The notes below the pieces were generated by a model, which saw only the letters and a list, made by a program, of their open reading frames with translations, made no database searches and was not told the origin of the DNA. This document shows, in pieces, positions 9,222 through 16,565 of a stretch of DNA of 64,000 nt. The position numbers and the translations under genes were made by a program. Source of the DNA: Alkaliphilus peptidifermentans DSM 18978. Its GTDB lineage: Bacteria > Bacillota > Clostridia > Peptostreptococcales > Natronincolaceae. The stretch covers positions 62,001-126,000 of the forward strand of contig NZ_FMUS01000005.1 in NCBI RefSeq assembly GCF_900101495.1. The letters run 5' to 3'. Numbering within the stretch: position 1 is the first letter of the stretch; every line of letters begins with the position of its first letter.

Positions 9222-9591
9222 GTGCTTTTATAAAGATATTTTTTATTGTTATATATAATAAAGACAACCTGGTTCCTTAACAGTTAGAATCACTAGAGTT
9301 ATTGAAGAATCTTTACTATATACAAAACTACGAAATAACACTTTGGTACTTTATAGTAGTATATTATAGTATAATGGATTGGAGTTTTTTGATATGAGAC
9401 AATTAATTTTTTACTTTTAATAGCTCCTTATTATTTAGGTTTTTCGAAAATATATTTATCCAACAAAACAAGACAAGGATAAAAGAATGAGAATATTATG
9501 TTCAACATTTCTTTATCTTTGTCTCTCGTTGTAAAATAGAAAAGGAAGGTATATTTAGAACACGTTGGTAAGCCGCACCCTACTTTATTAC
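9222..9591. other. Intergenic region upstream of bla
   Basis: About 370 AT-rich bases between the bla promoter and the blaR1 stop. No gene, strong hairpin or repeat was recognised. A clear intrinsic terminator for blaR1 is not apparent. Confidence 0.5.
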
Positions 9592-11382
9592 TTAATATAT
9601 GTTTTTGCTTTCTAATATAGAGAGGGTTATCTCTGCTGCCACACTTCCACTAGCTTCATTATCTGCTCTGATATAAGTGGCAAAAATAAAGGTATTTCCT
9701 GCCTTCTCCACATATCCGATGAACCAACCATTGACGCCCTTATCATTAACAATACCTGTTCCTGTTTTTCCAGAGAGAATGGTTCCCTCTTTTTCTGACA
9801 GTTTTAATACGTCTTTGACTACCTTAATGTTTTCCTCTTTGAAAGGCATATTATATGTATAAAAATCTTTTAGCATCTGGACTTGCTCCACAGGAGATAT
9901 GCACAATGAGGATTCTACCCAATAGTTCCATATCCCTCCAGATAAATCATAATTGCCGTATTGGATTTGTTCAAAATAGGATTGTAAGTTACTTAACCCT
10001 ACCGATCTATCTAAATCTTGAAAATACCAGTTTGTAGAATACTTCATTGCAGAAGATAAATCTTGGTCTTGATTCCATTTTTCAAAAGGGTATTTCGTTC
10101 CATTCCAATGTTTTGATGAATTTCCATCCTGTATCACATTCAATTCCAATGCCATTAAAGCACTGAATATTTTGTAGGTAGAGTTGGGGGATACCCTGAC
10201 TGTACTTATATGCTTATTGTAAATCCAATACTGATCATCTTGTAAATCATATAACACAAAACTTCCATCAAAACCATTGAAGAAGGGACTTAAATCCTCA
10301 TACAACAGATGTTCTTTTTGAAAATCAAATCTGCCTTCCTTATAAGAGATAGCTGAGATCATAGGAAATTGGCTAAAAATAATACATCCAATAAAAACAA
10401 AAATAAGGATACTCTTAGCTCTCAATTGCTTTGATTCCGCTGTAAATGCAGTTATTTTTTCTATTCGTTTTTTTGCTTGTTGTTTGGAAGCACTTATATC
10501 TATGGTTAAATACAGATATGAGGGCTGTGATAATTTCTCAATAAAATAAATAATAGTTCTTCCGTAATCAATATAACAGCTTTCATCAAGCATCTTTAAT
10601 ACAGAAATATCACAGGCTATTTCTCGGTCTGTTCTCATGGTTTTAAAGGCTATCCACACCAGAGGATTAAACCAGTACAGCATTTGAAAAATGCACATCA
10701 AATAGTTGATAAAAATGTCCTTGTTTTTGTAATGGTTCAGCTCATGCAAAAAAACATACTTGATTTGATTACTAGATAAGTGCTTTACAATATTGGTAGG
10801 GAGTATAATATATGTACGTAGAAGTCCAAAAGTAATAGGAGTCTGTACCAAAGAGGACTCCCCCAGTATAATTTTCTTGGTAATGCCAAGTTCATCTTTA
10901 CACTGCACAAATAACTTTTCTATTTCTTCATTTTGCAATGATCTAATAGATCTTTTTAGGTTCTTAATATGACCAGTACAGAGTATCGTGATTGCTATAA
11001 GAATAACTATGCCTGCAAACCATATTCCAATGAAGAACATGTTTAAGTATTCGGGAGTATAGCGGCTTACAGATAGTGCAAAGTCATCCAGCCAGCCAGC
11101 ACTATTTAATGAATTATATTCTTTATAATGTAGGTCAAATATATGTGGGGTAATAATTTCGTTGATACTTATGCTACCTCCCCATTTATATAAACCTATA
11201 CCATCAATCCATTGCATTGGTATAAAGGGTATAGTGAGCATACCTAGAACCAAAAACCAAATATTGTACTGCCATCTCATAGAAATATGTTTATTTAATA
11301 TCCTTTTGACCAATAAGATAAGAAGAATCAAGGAGGATGTCACAATGGAACTTATTAATAAACGTAGATAAAAGAAGTCCAT
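9592..11382 (-). CDS. blaR1: BlaR1-type beta-lactam sensor/signal-transducing protease
   Basis: A 596-residue membrane sensor. Hydrophobic helices lie near residues 5-27, 38-55, 112-137 and 323-345. The M56 zinc-protease motif HELNH is at 213-217 on the cytoplasmic side. The extracellular penicillin-binding domain (about 355-596) has the three class D-like motifs STYK (401-404, acylated serine S401), YSTN (448-451) and SGKTGTG (537-543). In this family, beta-lactam acylation activates the protease, leading to loss of BlaI and derepression. The start has GGGAGG and follows the blaI stop by a few bases, so the two form an operon. All key residues are present, so it should be functional. Confidence 0.93.
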   Translation of the reverse strand: MDFFYLRLLISSIVTSSLILLILLVKRILNKHISMRWQYNIWFLVLGMLTIPFIPMQWIDGIGLYKWGGSISINEIITPHIFDLHYKEYNSLNSAGWLDDFALSVSRYTPEYLNMFFIGIWFAGIVILIAITILCTGHIKNLKRSIRSLQNEEIEKLFVQCKDELGITKKIILGESSLVQTPITFGLLRTYIILPTNIVKHLSSNQIKYVFLHELNHYKNKDIFINYLMCIFQMLYWFNPLVWIAFKTMRTDREIACDISVLKMLDESCYIDYGRTIIYFIEKLSQPSYLYLTIDISASKQQAKKRIEKITAFTAESKQLRAKSILIFVFIGCIIFSQFPMISAISYKEGRFDFQKEHLLYEDLSPFFNGFDGSFVLYDLQDDQYWIYNKHISTVRVSPNSTYKIFSALMALELNVIQDGNSSKHWNGTKYPFEKWNQDQDLSSAMKYSTNWYFQDLDRSVGLSNLQSYFEQIQYGNYDLSGGIWNYWVESSLCISPVEQVQMLKDFYTYNMPFKEENIKVVKDVLKLSEKEGTILSGKTGTGIVNDKGVNGWFIGYVEKAGNTFIFATYIRADNEASGSVAAEITLSILESKNIY

Positions 11383-11385
11383 AGG

Positions 11386-11772
11386 CTACTTTCCTCCCTT
11401 GTCTAGCCTTTCGTCCAACATCTTCTTTAATTCATGTATTTCATCATTTGTCAATTTATTGCTTTCAATGAAATTCACAAGCATTGAATTAATAGCTCCG
11501 TTATAGAATTTGTTAAGAAAAGATTTGCTTTCTTTCTCTACATAATCTTCTTGTTTAATCAATGAAGTATACACGAATATTCTGCTATTTTTTGTGTAGT
11601 CCAAAACTCCTTTTTTAACCAATCTAGAAAGCAGGGTCTGAATCGTCTTAGGAGTCCATGAGCTACTTTCCAAAAGTTTATCGACAACTTCATTGGTACT
11701 AATGGGCTCATTTGACCATATAATCTTCATAACCTCGTATTCTGCTTCAGAAATAGTAGGTAACATACTCAT
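11386..11772 (-). CDS. blaI: BlaI/MecI/CopY family repressor
   Basis: A 128-residue winged-helix repressor: ISEAEYEVMKIIWSNEPIST, then SWTPKTIQTLLSRLVKKGVL and the wing YTKNSRIFVYTSLI. The C-terminal dimerisation helices (about 75-128) contain the region cleaved or released on BlaR1 activation in this family. GGAGG lies 9 bases before the ATG. It is the first gene of the blaI-blaR1 operon, and a TTACATTTGTAA palindrome stands just upstream, indicating autoregulation. Confidence 0.93.
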   Translation of the reverse strand: MSMLPTISEAEYEVMKIIWSNEPISTNEVVDKLLESSSWTPKTIQTLLSRLVKKGVLDYTKNSRIFVYTSLIKQEDYVEKESKSFLNKFYNGAINSMLVNFIESNKLTNDEIHELKKMLDERLDKGGK

Positions 11773-11792
11773 ATCATTAGACCTCCTAACTC

Positions 11793-11804
11793 TTACATTT
11801 GTAA
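11793..11804. promoter_or_regulatory. BlaI operator upstream of blaI
   Basis: Perfect 12-base palindrome TTACATTTGTAA, 21 bases upstream of the blaI ATG, with the same TTACA-N2-TGTAA core as the bla operator. A plausible promoter (TTGCTC, 17 bases, TAAAAT) lies immediately upstream on the minus strand, placing the operator near the transcription start. Confidence 0.8.
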
Positions 11805-12315
11805 TAAATTGATTTTATCATATTATGATGAACAGAGCAATATCACGAAACACCTTTATAATCAGTAGATAATTGCAACAAACTCATATTGAACCTTCCC
11901 ACAGGAGACATAAAGGGATAGTTCTTGCGTGCTCCTTCTATGCTCTATATGTTTATCTTATTATGCCGATGCTTATTCTTGTCAGTCTTTCCATTTACAA
12001 CACACTAGAACCGTCCCTTTGTGTTCTGTGTTCTTTGTGTTGCATGATGGAGGATGTTGAAGCTAAAAAGGTTGAGATGATCATCACTAAACGCCTGTCC
12101 TGATTTGGCCGAAATACCGTCGATACACTATAATGTATTAGTTAGCTTAGAGAACTGAAAGTGGGCTTATACTTTGAAAAAAAAATATCCCCACAATAAA
12201 TAATGAAGATAAACTGTTAATCACCTTGATTTTAGCCACAGCCTAGTCAAAAAGCCTAGATATGGGACTTCAGAGACATTAATGCAAATTCAGTTCTTTA
12301 ACCTTCTTCGCCAAG
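11805..12315. other. Intergenic region with REP-like repeat copy 2
   Basis: About 500 bases with no supportable gene. A 76-codon plus-strand frame crosses the repeat at 11999-12041 but has no ribosome binding site or recognisable domain. The blaI promoter occupies the left end. Confidence 0.5.
11999..12041. repeat. REP-like repeat, copy 2
   Basis: AACACACTAGAACCGTCCC followed by TTTGTGTTCTGTGTTCTTTGTGTT. It differs from copy 1 at 8253 mainly by a G-to-T change in the left arm and an extra TGTGTTC unit. The two copies bracket the bla-blaR1-blaI block. Confidence 0.6.
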
Positions 12316-13284
12316 TTATGGTAATATTTCTTCATATAAAGTACCTGTGGTTATTGGTATAGGATCATACTTTGTTTTTCCACTGAAATCGATTTTTTCA
12401 AAGTTCAAAACTCTAATAGATTGGTTTTGATTACTGCGAAAATAATATTTTTTATTTTTATGGTCTCTAACAACCTCATATTGTGTTATATGAACTCCAC
12501 CTTCATGTGATTTTTCACCATTAACAAGGGTTACTCTATTAATAATGTAAAAAGCTTGCTGTATTTCCTGATTAATGTTTTGGCTAACTGAAGAATATTT
12601 TCGTAGTAGAGAAGTGCGAACAAAGCGGGAAGATGATGTAGAATCTCCCGGAAGCCCATGCAAACTACTACCATCTTGTGAGTTATTATTAAGGTTACGA
12701 TAATTTTTCAAATTTTTTAGATGCCAGTGTAAAAAGGGATTAATAGTTAAAACTGAAGCACCTTCATTGTGGTATTGATTAATTTGACTGTTTTCTGCTT
12801 CAAGCACAATACTATCGCCATTGGCATCATGTGCAATAAGATGAAAGTCATTAAAGAATCGTAGGGGGGTCAATAGTCCACAGATAGTTACTTGAGGTAA
12901 GATTTTCTTTATATCTTCAATATCTTTACATTTTCCTAAAATATATTGTAATAGATAAACCATGGGAATATTTTTATCATTACATTTACAGGGTTTTGGA
13001 TACTGAGTACCACCCAAAACCAGTAGGGCTGCTGATAAACCTTTTTCATTTAGGCCATCAGCATAGAAGGGCATGTTAAAGACACTTATTCCAACAAAAC
13101 CATAGTCTGATTCCCACCTCATCCCTTCTTTCAGGAAATTTTTTTCATCTCCATCAATGAAACTTTGCACTCTTGTTTCTCTAGGAACTATAACAAACTT
13201 TGAATGAAGATCATCAGTGTAGTCCATAGTACGACCAGAGACTTTAATATTTTTTTGCCCAGGCAAAATAAATTCAGTACACAT
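12316..13284 (-). CDS. Linear amide C-N hydrolase (penicillin V acylase / bile salt hydrolase family)
   Basis: A 322-residue Ntn-hydrolase of the choloylglycine hydrolase family. Cys2 directly follows the initiator methionine and becomes the N-terminal nucleophile. Further family positions are GRTMDY (Arg18/Asp21 region), the FNMPFYADGLNEKGLSAALL loop and the GDSTSSSRFVR segment carrying the conserved arginine. Reaction: hydrolysis of a linear amide such as penicillin V, conjugated bile salts or N-acyl-homoserine lactones; substrate cannot be decided by sequence reading. There is no signal peptide, so it is cytoplasmic. AAGGAGG precedes the ATG. Its place beside the beta-lactamase block makes a penicillin substrate interesting but unproven. 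Confidence 0.88.
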   Translation of the reverse strand: MCTEFILPGQKNIKVSGRTMDYTDDLHSKFVIVPRETRVQSFIDGDEKNFLKEGMRWESDYGFVGISVFNMPFYADGLNEKGLSAALLVLGGTQYPKPCKCNDKNIPMVYLLQYILGKCKDIEDIKKILPQVTICGLLTPLRFFNDFHLIAHDANGDSIVLEAENSQINQYHNEGASVLTINPFLHWHLKNLKNYRNLNNNSQDGSSLHGLPGDSTSSSRFVRTSLLRKYSSVSQNINQEIQQAFYIINRVTLVNGEKSHEGGVHITQYEVVRDHKNKKYYFRSNQNQSIRVLNFEKIDFSGKTKYDPIPITTGTLYEEILP

Positions 13285-13518
13285 ATATGATTCCTCCTTG
13301 TAATGAATTAATTTTTAAATAAGATGGCGAAGTCAATTTGTCTATCTGCACTACAATATATGTCAAAAATAATATATTGTGTACTTTGTGGGATTAATAT
13401 GGGGGCTGGTGGCTTATAATACTAAATAATTAAAGGGGCAACAATAGCACTTATAATTACTAATTTTTGTGGACTGCAGAGAGGAAGGATTGCATTATTT
13501 GAAAAGGATCATAGCATA

Positions 13519-13632
13519 AGAATCCCTGAAGAAAAACTGGAATGGATTTCGAACGATTTATGCAGGCAGACAATACCCTAAGTAGAAAAGCAGAAGGTTC
13601 CGATTGGACTTTCATTGGTAAAACATATCACT
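13519..13632 (+). pseudogene. Histidine kinase ATPase-domain remnant
   Basis: Three plus-strand pieces in successive frames rebuild the end of a sensor-kinase catalytic domain: IPEEKLEWI, then FERFMQADNTLSRKAEGS, then IGLSLVKHI. These match the G1/F/G2 box pattern (IPEEKL...IFERF..AD.S.SRK..GSGIGLSLVKHI) of HisKA-type kinases. At least two frameshifts are needed and no upstream domain remains, so it is a decayed fragment, and one of the few plus-strand coding traces in the window. Confidence 0.65.
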
Positions 13633-13911
13633 AATTTCAACTTCTCTATCAGCACAACAGCCTCAGTCGTAGAATGTTCCCAATTCCACTTCGTTTCTCT
13701 CGTGCTCTTTGACATTCCTGACATGAGACGTATATTAGCTCGTCCAACGACAAAGGAGTTGTCGACGAACTTATGCAAGAAAATCTCAAATCTTTGATTT
13801 CGCGATTTCTACTGCCATCTGCTTACTTTGTAAGCAGTGTTACGGCTTCAACATGTCTGGAGTTGATAGTGTCAACAAAATCAAGTCGGAATAGCGCTTG
13901 CTCTCTAAAAA

Positions 13912-13940
13912 AATAATCCCCCTTAGGGGGATGGTAGTTC
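13912..13940 (-). terminator. Terminator-like palindrome (copy A of a direct repeat)
   Basis: ATCCCCC-TAA-GGGGGAT on the minus strand followed by TATTTTTTT, a good intrinsic terminator for the HEPN/nucleotidyltransferase pair. The same AATAATCCCC...GGGGG...TAGTTC unit recurs at 14771-14793. Confidence 0.65.
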
Positions 13941-13957
13941 TATTATTATATATACTC

Positions 13958-14340
13958 CTACTCTTCTTGTACCATTTTTGGTGCTATATTGATAATAAAA
14001 TCCCTAATTGCCTTCGCACTTATTAAGGCATCCTGCATATCTCTTTCCTCTAGCATTAATTCATTGGATACCTAGGTTGTACCCCGTAAGCAGTTAAGTC
14101 GGAACAATGATCTGCTATATCTAAAAAGCTATCAGATACATTGGCACATAGCTTTTGTAATTGATCTAGGTCATGAGTCTTCGGTGGATTCATCCCATGC
14201 AATACTAGATATCCCTTTAGATATTTTTCAGCTGACTGTTGACAATGATAACAGATAATTTCAATAGGAATAGGACACATCTTCAGAAGATATTCTGCAC
14301 TCAATAAGTCCATTTCTGCAAACCTTTGCCATTCCTTTGC
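13958..14340 (-). pseudogene. HEPN-domain protein, frameshifted
   Basis: The readable part (14056-14313) has the HEPN signature YHCQQSAEKYLKGYLVLHG, then MNPPKTHDLDQLQKL and LTAYGVQPRYP. It then hits a stop after PMN. Reading one base over, the sequence continues NELMLEERDMQDALISAKAI and on to KMVQEE and a stop at 13958. That is exactly the expected C-terminal helix, so a single A was lost in the CCAAATG run. At the 5' end the natural N-terminal helix (AKEWQRFAEMDLLSAEYL) has no start codon before an in-frame stop. The gene is probably inactive. Confidence 0.75.
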
Positions 14341-14349
14341 ACTTGTTAA

Positions 14350-14673
14350 TTATCCATAGAGCACCATACCTTCCTGTGCTATTTGACGCTCTATAGATGG
14401 AATATACTTTCGTTGATTAAATTTATTTTTCTTGCTAACTATCACATCTACTGGCATTGTTTTTTTATCCCTAATTGCTTTGTTTATCAGTTTCATTGCA
14501 TCAATTTCGCGAATATCAGCATCCTCTTTAATTACAACAAAGATATCTAAGTCTGAGTCAGCATGTGGTATGCCAGTTGCATATGAACCAAAAAGAAATA
14601 TCTGCTCCACTGGAATAATTCCTGTAATAATGTCTATAAGCATTTGTAATTCATCCTGTATTCTTTGATCCAA
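14350..14673 (-). CDS. MNT-type nucleotidyltransferase (antitoxin-like)
   Basis: A protein of about 107 residues with the minimal nucleotidyltransferase motif IFLFGSYATGIPHADSDLDI: GS for nucleotide binding and the DxD metal pair. In MNT-HEPN pairs this protein neutralises the HEPN ribonuclease, by AMPylation in the studied MntA-HepT systems. A TTG at 14673 is favoured because GGAGG lies 8 bases upstream. Its partner HEPN gene follows on the same strand but is frameshifted, leaving this as a likely orphan. Confidence 0.82.
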   Translation of the reverse strand: MDQRIQDELQMLIDIITGIIPVEQIFLFGSYATGIPHADSDLDIFVVIKEDADIREIDAMKLINKAIRDKKTMPVDVIVSKKNKFNQRKYIPSIERQIAQEGMVLYG

Positions 14674-14770
14674 CCTCGACACCTCCACTTACTTCTCAGT
14701 TTCTACATATCATTTTAACTGCCCTATATATCTATTATTCCACAATATGTAAAATTTATCTTCTGATATA

Positions 14771-14793
14771 AATAATCCCCTAGGGGGTAGTTC
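14771..14793 (-). repeat. Terminator-like palindrome (copy B of a direct repeat)
   Basis: AATAATCCCCTAGGGGGTAGTTC is a shortened copy of the element at 13912-13940. It sits 2 bases after the VirB4-fragment stop and could end its transcript. The two copies flank the HEPN/MNT pair as direct repeats. Confidence 0.55.
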
Positions 14794-14794
14794 T

Positions 14795-15052
14795 CTAAAA
14801 ATAATACGGCCAAGTCAGTGTATGAGGCATGTACTCCGGTATAAATGAAATTCCAACGACTGTTCCCGGTATATTTGTAATCTTTGCTAGCCATCCATAA
14901 TCTACTTTTTGCGAGTACTTGACGATACCATAAATTCTCCCTGTATTTTCACCTACAATCAGGCTGTTTCTTTTAAGTTCATTACCGATTGGGGTAATAA
15001 TATTTAATAGGCTATTATTAACTGTTGCTTGATTTTTCTGTGTCTTTTTCAT
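14795..15052 (-). pseudogene. Conjugative ATPase (VirB4/TraE-like) N-terminal stub
   Basis: An 85-residue frame with NSLLNIITPIGNELKRNSLI, then VGENTGRIYGIVKYSQKVDY and WLAKITNIPGTVVGISF. This is the N-terminus of the VirB4-family ATPases of Gram-positive conjugative elements, which run to several hundred residues. All ATPase motifs are absent, because the frame ends after a short unrelated tail. It is therefore a remnant of an integrative conjugative element. Confidence 0.7.
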
Positions 15053-15072
15053 TCACTTTCCCTCATTTTTTG

Positions 15073-15114
15073 CACGAAAAAAACACAACATCAATGTGCT
15101 GTGTTTTTTTCGTG
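15073..15114 (-). terminator. Strong hairpin, likely terminator
   Basis: Perfect 15-base inverted repeat CACGAAAAAAACACA / TGTGTTTTTTTCGTG with a 12-base loop. It lies just past the stop of the 75-residue ORF on the minus strand and can work on both strands. Confidence 0.65.
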
Positions 15115-15129
15115 ATTATATTCATTTAG

Positions 15130-15357
15130 TTAATCTATCTTTTTGTATTCAAAGAATAAGTGAAAATTGCTATACCGTTTGAGGGAATTTCCGTTTAGTT
15201 TTATAAATTCCCAAGTCTCTTTGTAATCACCTTTAACTGCAAACTGTTCATCTCGAATGAAGTCAACAAATGTAGCTTCCGTCTTATAATAGGAATCAGA
15301 AAACCGACCTACAGAAGTTATAGGGTGAATTATCTTTTGTGATATAGTCTTCTTCAT
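15130..15357 (-). CDS. Hypothetical small protein, 75 residues
   Basis: Not recognised. The frame starts MKKTISQKIIHPITSVGRFS and ends in HLFFEYKKID, with many aromatic residues and no membrane segment. No good ribosome binding site precedes the ATG, so it may be a fragment. It stands among conjugative-element and toxin-antitoxin debris and is followed by the hairpin at 15073-15114. Confidence 0.35.
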   Translation of the reverse strand: MKKTISQKIIHPITSVGRFSDSYYKTEATFVDFIRDEQFAVKGDYKETWEFIKLNGNSLKRYSNFHLFFEYKKID

Positions 15358-15416
15358 ATTCTAGAAAGACAATTTTACTTTTTCTATTTATACCTTCTAT
15401 GTACTTCTTAAGCAGA

Positions 15417-15452
15417 AAAGCCCTGTTCACACACCATCGTGAAAGGGGCTTT
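15417..15452 (-). terminator. Hairpin, likely terminator
   Basis: AAAAGCCC and GTTCAC pair with GTGAA and GGGGCTTTT around ACACCATC, with one bulge. It immediately follows the stop of the small frame at 15452. It ends with a T-run on the plus strand as well. Confidence 0.55.
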
Positions 15453-15592
15453 TATTCATTAGCTATTATTCTTAGTTTATTTATCAACAGGCTATTCTTT
15501 ACCAGTCCACGGGCAGTTGCTGTTCTTGAAACCGGATTTTTAAATCGACTTTCAAGAATAATCCTTAGTTCAATTAAAGAGGTTTTTGACAT
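15452..15592 (-). CDS. Possible small ORF, 46 residues
   Basis: A frame starting MSKTSLIELRIILESRFKNP and ending LLINKLRIIANE, basic and helical. AGGAG lies only 2 bases from the ATG, which is poor. A terminator-like hairpin begins at its stop. It could be a genuine small gene or the tail of a truncated one; no family was recognised. Confidence 0.3.
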   Translation of the reverse strand: MSKTSLIELRIILESRFKNPVSRTATARGLVKNSLLINKLRIIANE

Positions 15593-15741
15593 ATCTCCTA
15601 ATTATTCCACCTGCCATAGTTAAATATTGAGCTGCAAATACGGTAAGTCTGATTGGCAAGTGGGCTACCTCCATCAAAATGCAACAGACGTGTTAATATT
15701 CATACCTTAGAGACAACTCATAGTAATTGGTTAGATAAAAT

Positions 15742-16554
15742 CTATATACTGTTATTCCTTATTTTTTTAACCCTCTCGTCGTACTCTTTTAAACCAATAC
15801 CATAGTTATAATGCATATCAATTTTGTTACCTAAGTCATTGTTATCAAGTGCATTTAGTATGCGTTTTTTCTCTTTATGACTAGAAACGGGATTGGCAGT
15901 TGCAACAACTCCGTCTACCAATGTATCAAATATGCCTATAGGAATGGCCACCCCTAATTCTCCTTTTTCAAATCTACCATTAGCTCTCATACCTCTACAC
16001 ATCAAGGAAACATTGATGTCATTGTTATAATATGGTTTAGAAATTAAATCTCCGCACGCAGCTTGATTCCCAAAGAAATTTAGATTTTTGGGGCTCCCAA
16101 ATTTATATGCATAACCTTGCATTACCCTCATAATAGTTTCTGCATAATCAACCATAATCACAATGTCGGCATCTTCCATTAACTCCAATGGTCCAACCAC
16201 AATTCCATATATTTCGTGACTCAGATACTTCATACTAGATACTATTTCTCTTGCAACTCCTTTACTTTGGTAAAGTCCGCTATAGTGATAGCTACGACCT
16301 TCTGATATAGTAATGTCTGGTTTAGATAAACCCAACGCATATCTAGCATACTCACAGGTCACATTACTATCAACAGCTTTTAAAATATTACCCTCCATAG
16401 CTTCTCTCAAGAGATAACACAATGTTCCTTTTTTTGCTGGTGTTGGAATTTTTAAGGCATCAAATTCATTTTGAAAGTCTACAAATTTTACGCCAATAAT
16501 ACTCCTTTGTAAATTCAATACAATAGTTGCCTTTTTTATATTCTGACTTTTCAT
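15742..16554 (-). CDS. DUF169 family protein
   Basis: A protein of about 270 residues of the DUF169 family (COG2043): VGVKF-like IIGVKFVDF near the start, KKGTLCYLLREAMEGNIL, NVTCEYARYALGLSKP with the conserved cysteine region, and GNQAACGD followed by GMRANGRFEKGELGVAIP. Function is unknown; conserved cysteines suggest a metal or cofactor role. AGGAG lies 8 bases before the ATG at 16554. It follows the substrate-binding protein gene by about 10 bases and is the last gene of the ABC importer operon, which hints that it handles the imported compound. Confidence 0.8.
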   Translation of the reverse strand: MKSQNIKKATIVLNLQRSIIGVKFVDFQNEFDALKIPTPAKKGTLCYLLREAMEGNILKAVDSNVTCEYARYALGLSKPDITISEGRSYHYSGLYQSKGVAREIVSSMKYLSHEIYGIVVGPLELMEDADIVIMVDYAETIMRVMQGYAYKFGSPKNLNFFGNQAACGDLISKPYYNNDINVSLMCRGMRANGRFEKGELGVAIPIGIFDTLVDGVVATANPVSSHKEKKRILNALDNNDLGNKIDMHYNYGIGLKEYDERVKKIRNNSI

Positions 16555-16565
16555 GAGATGAGCTC

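Larger units (their letters stand above)
13285..13957. other. Degenerate intergenic region
   Basis: About 670 bases without an intact gene. It contains the histidine-kinase remnant at 13519-13632 on the plus strand, overlapping frames of about 60 codons on both strands at 13578-13797 that show no recognisable domain, and a terminator-like palindrome at 13912-13940. Confidence 0.5.
15358..15741. other. Short intergenic region with a hairpin and a tiny frame
   Basis: Apart from the 46-codon frame at 15452-15592 and the hairpin at 15417-15452, nothing recognisable lies here. It separates the graveyard from the DUF169 gene that ends the ABC importer operon. Confidence 0.4.

Noticed and set aside
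11873-12103. 76-codon plus-strand frame
   Set aside because: It runs through the REP-like repeat, has no ribosome box and no recognisable motif.
13578-13797. Overlapping frames of about 60 codons on both strands
   Set aside because: Both lie in degenerate DNA next to the histidine-kinase fossil; neither has a start signal or a family match.
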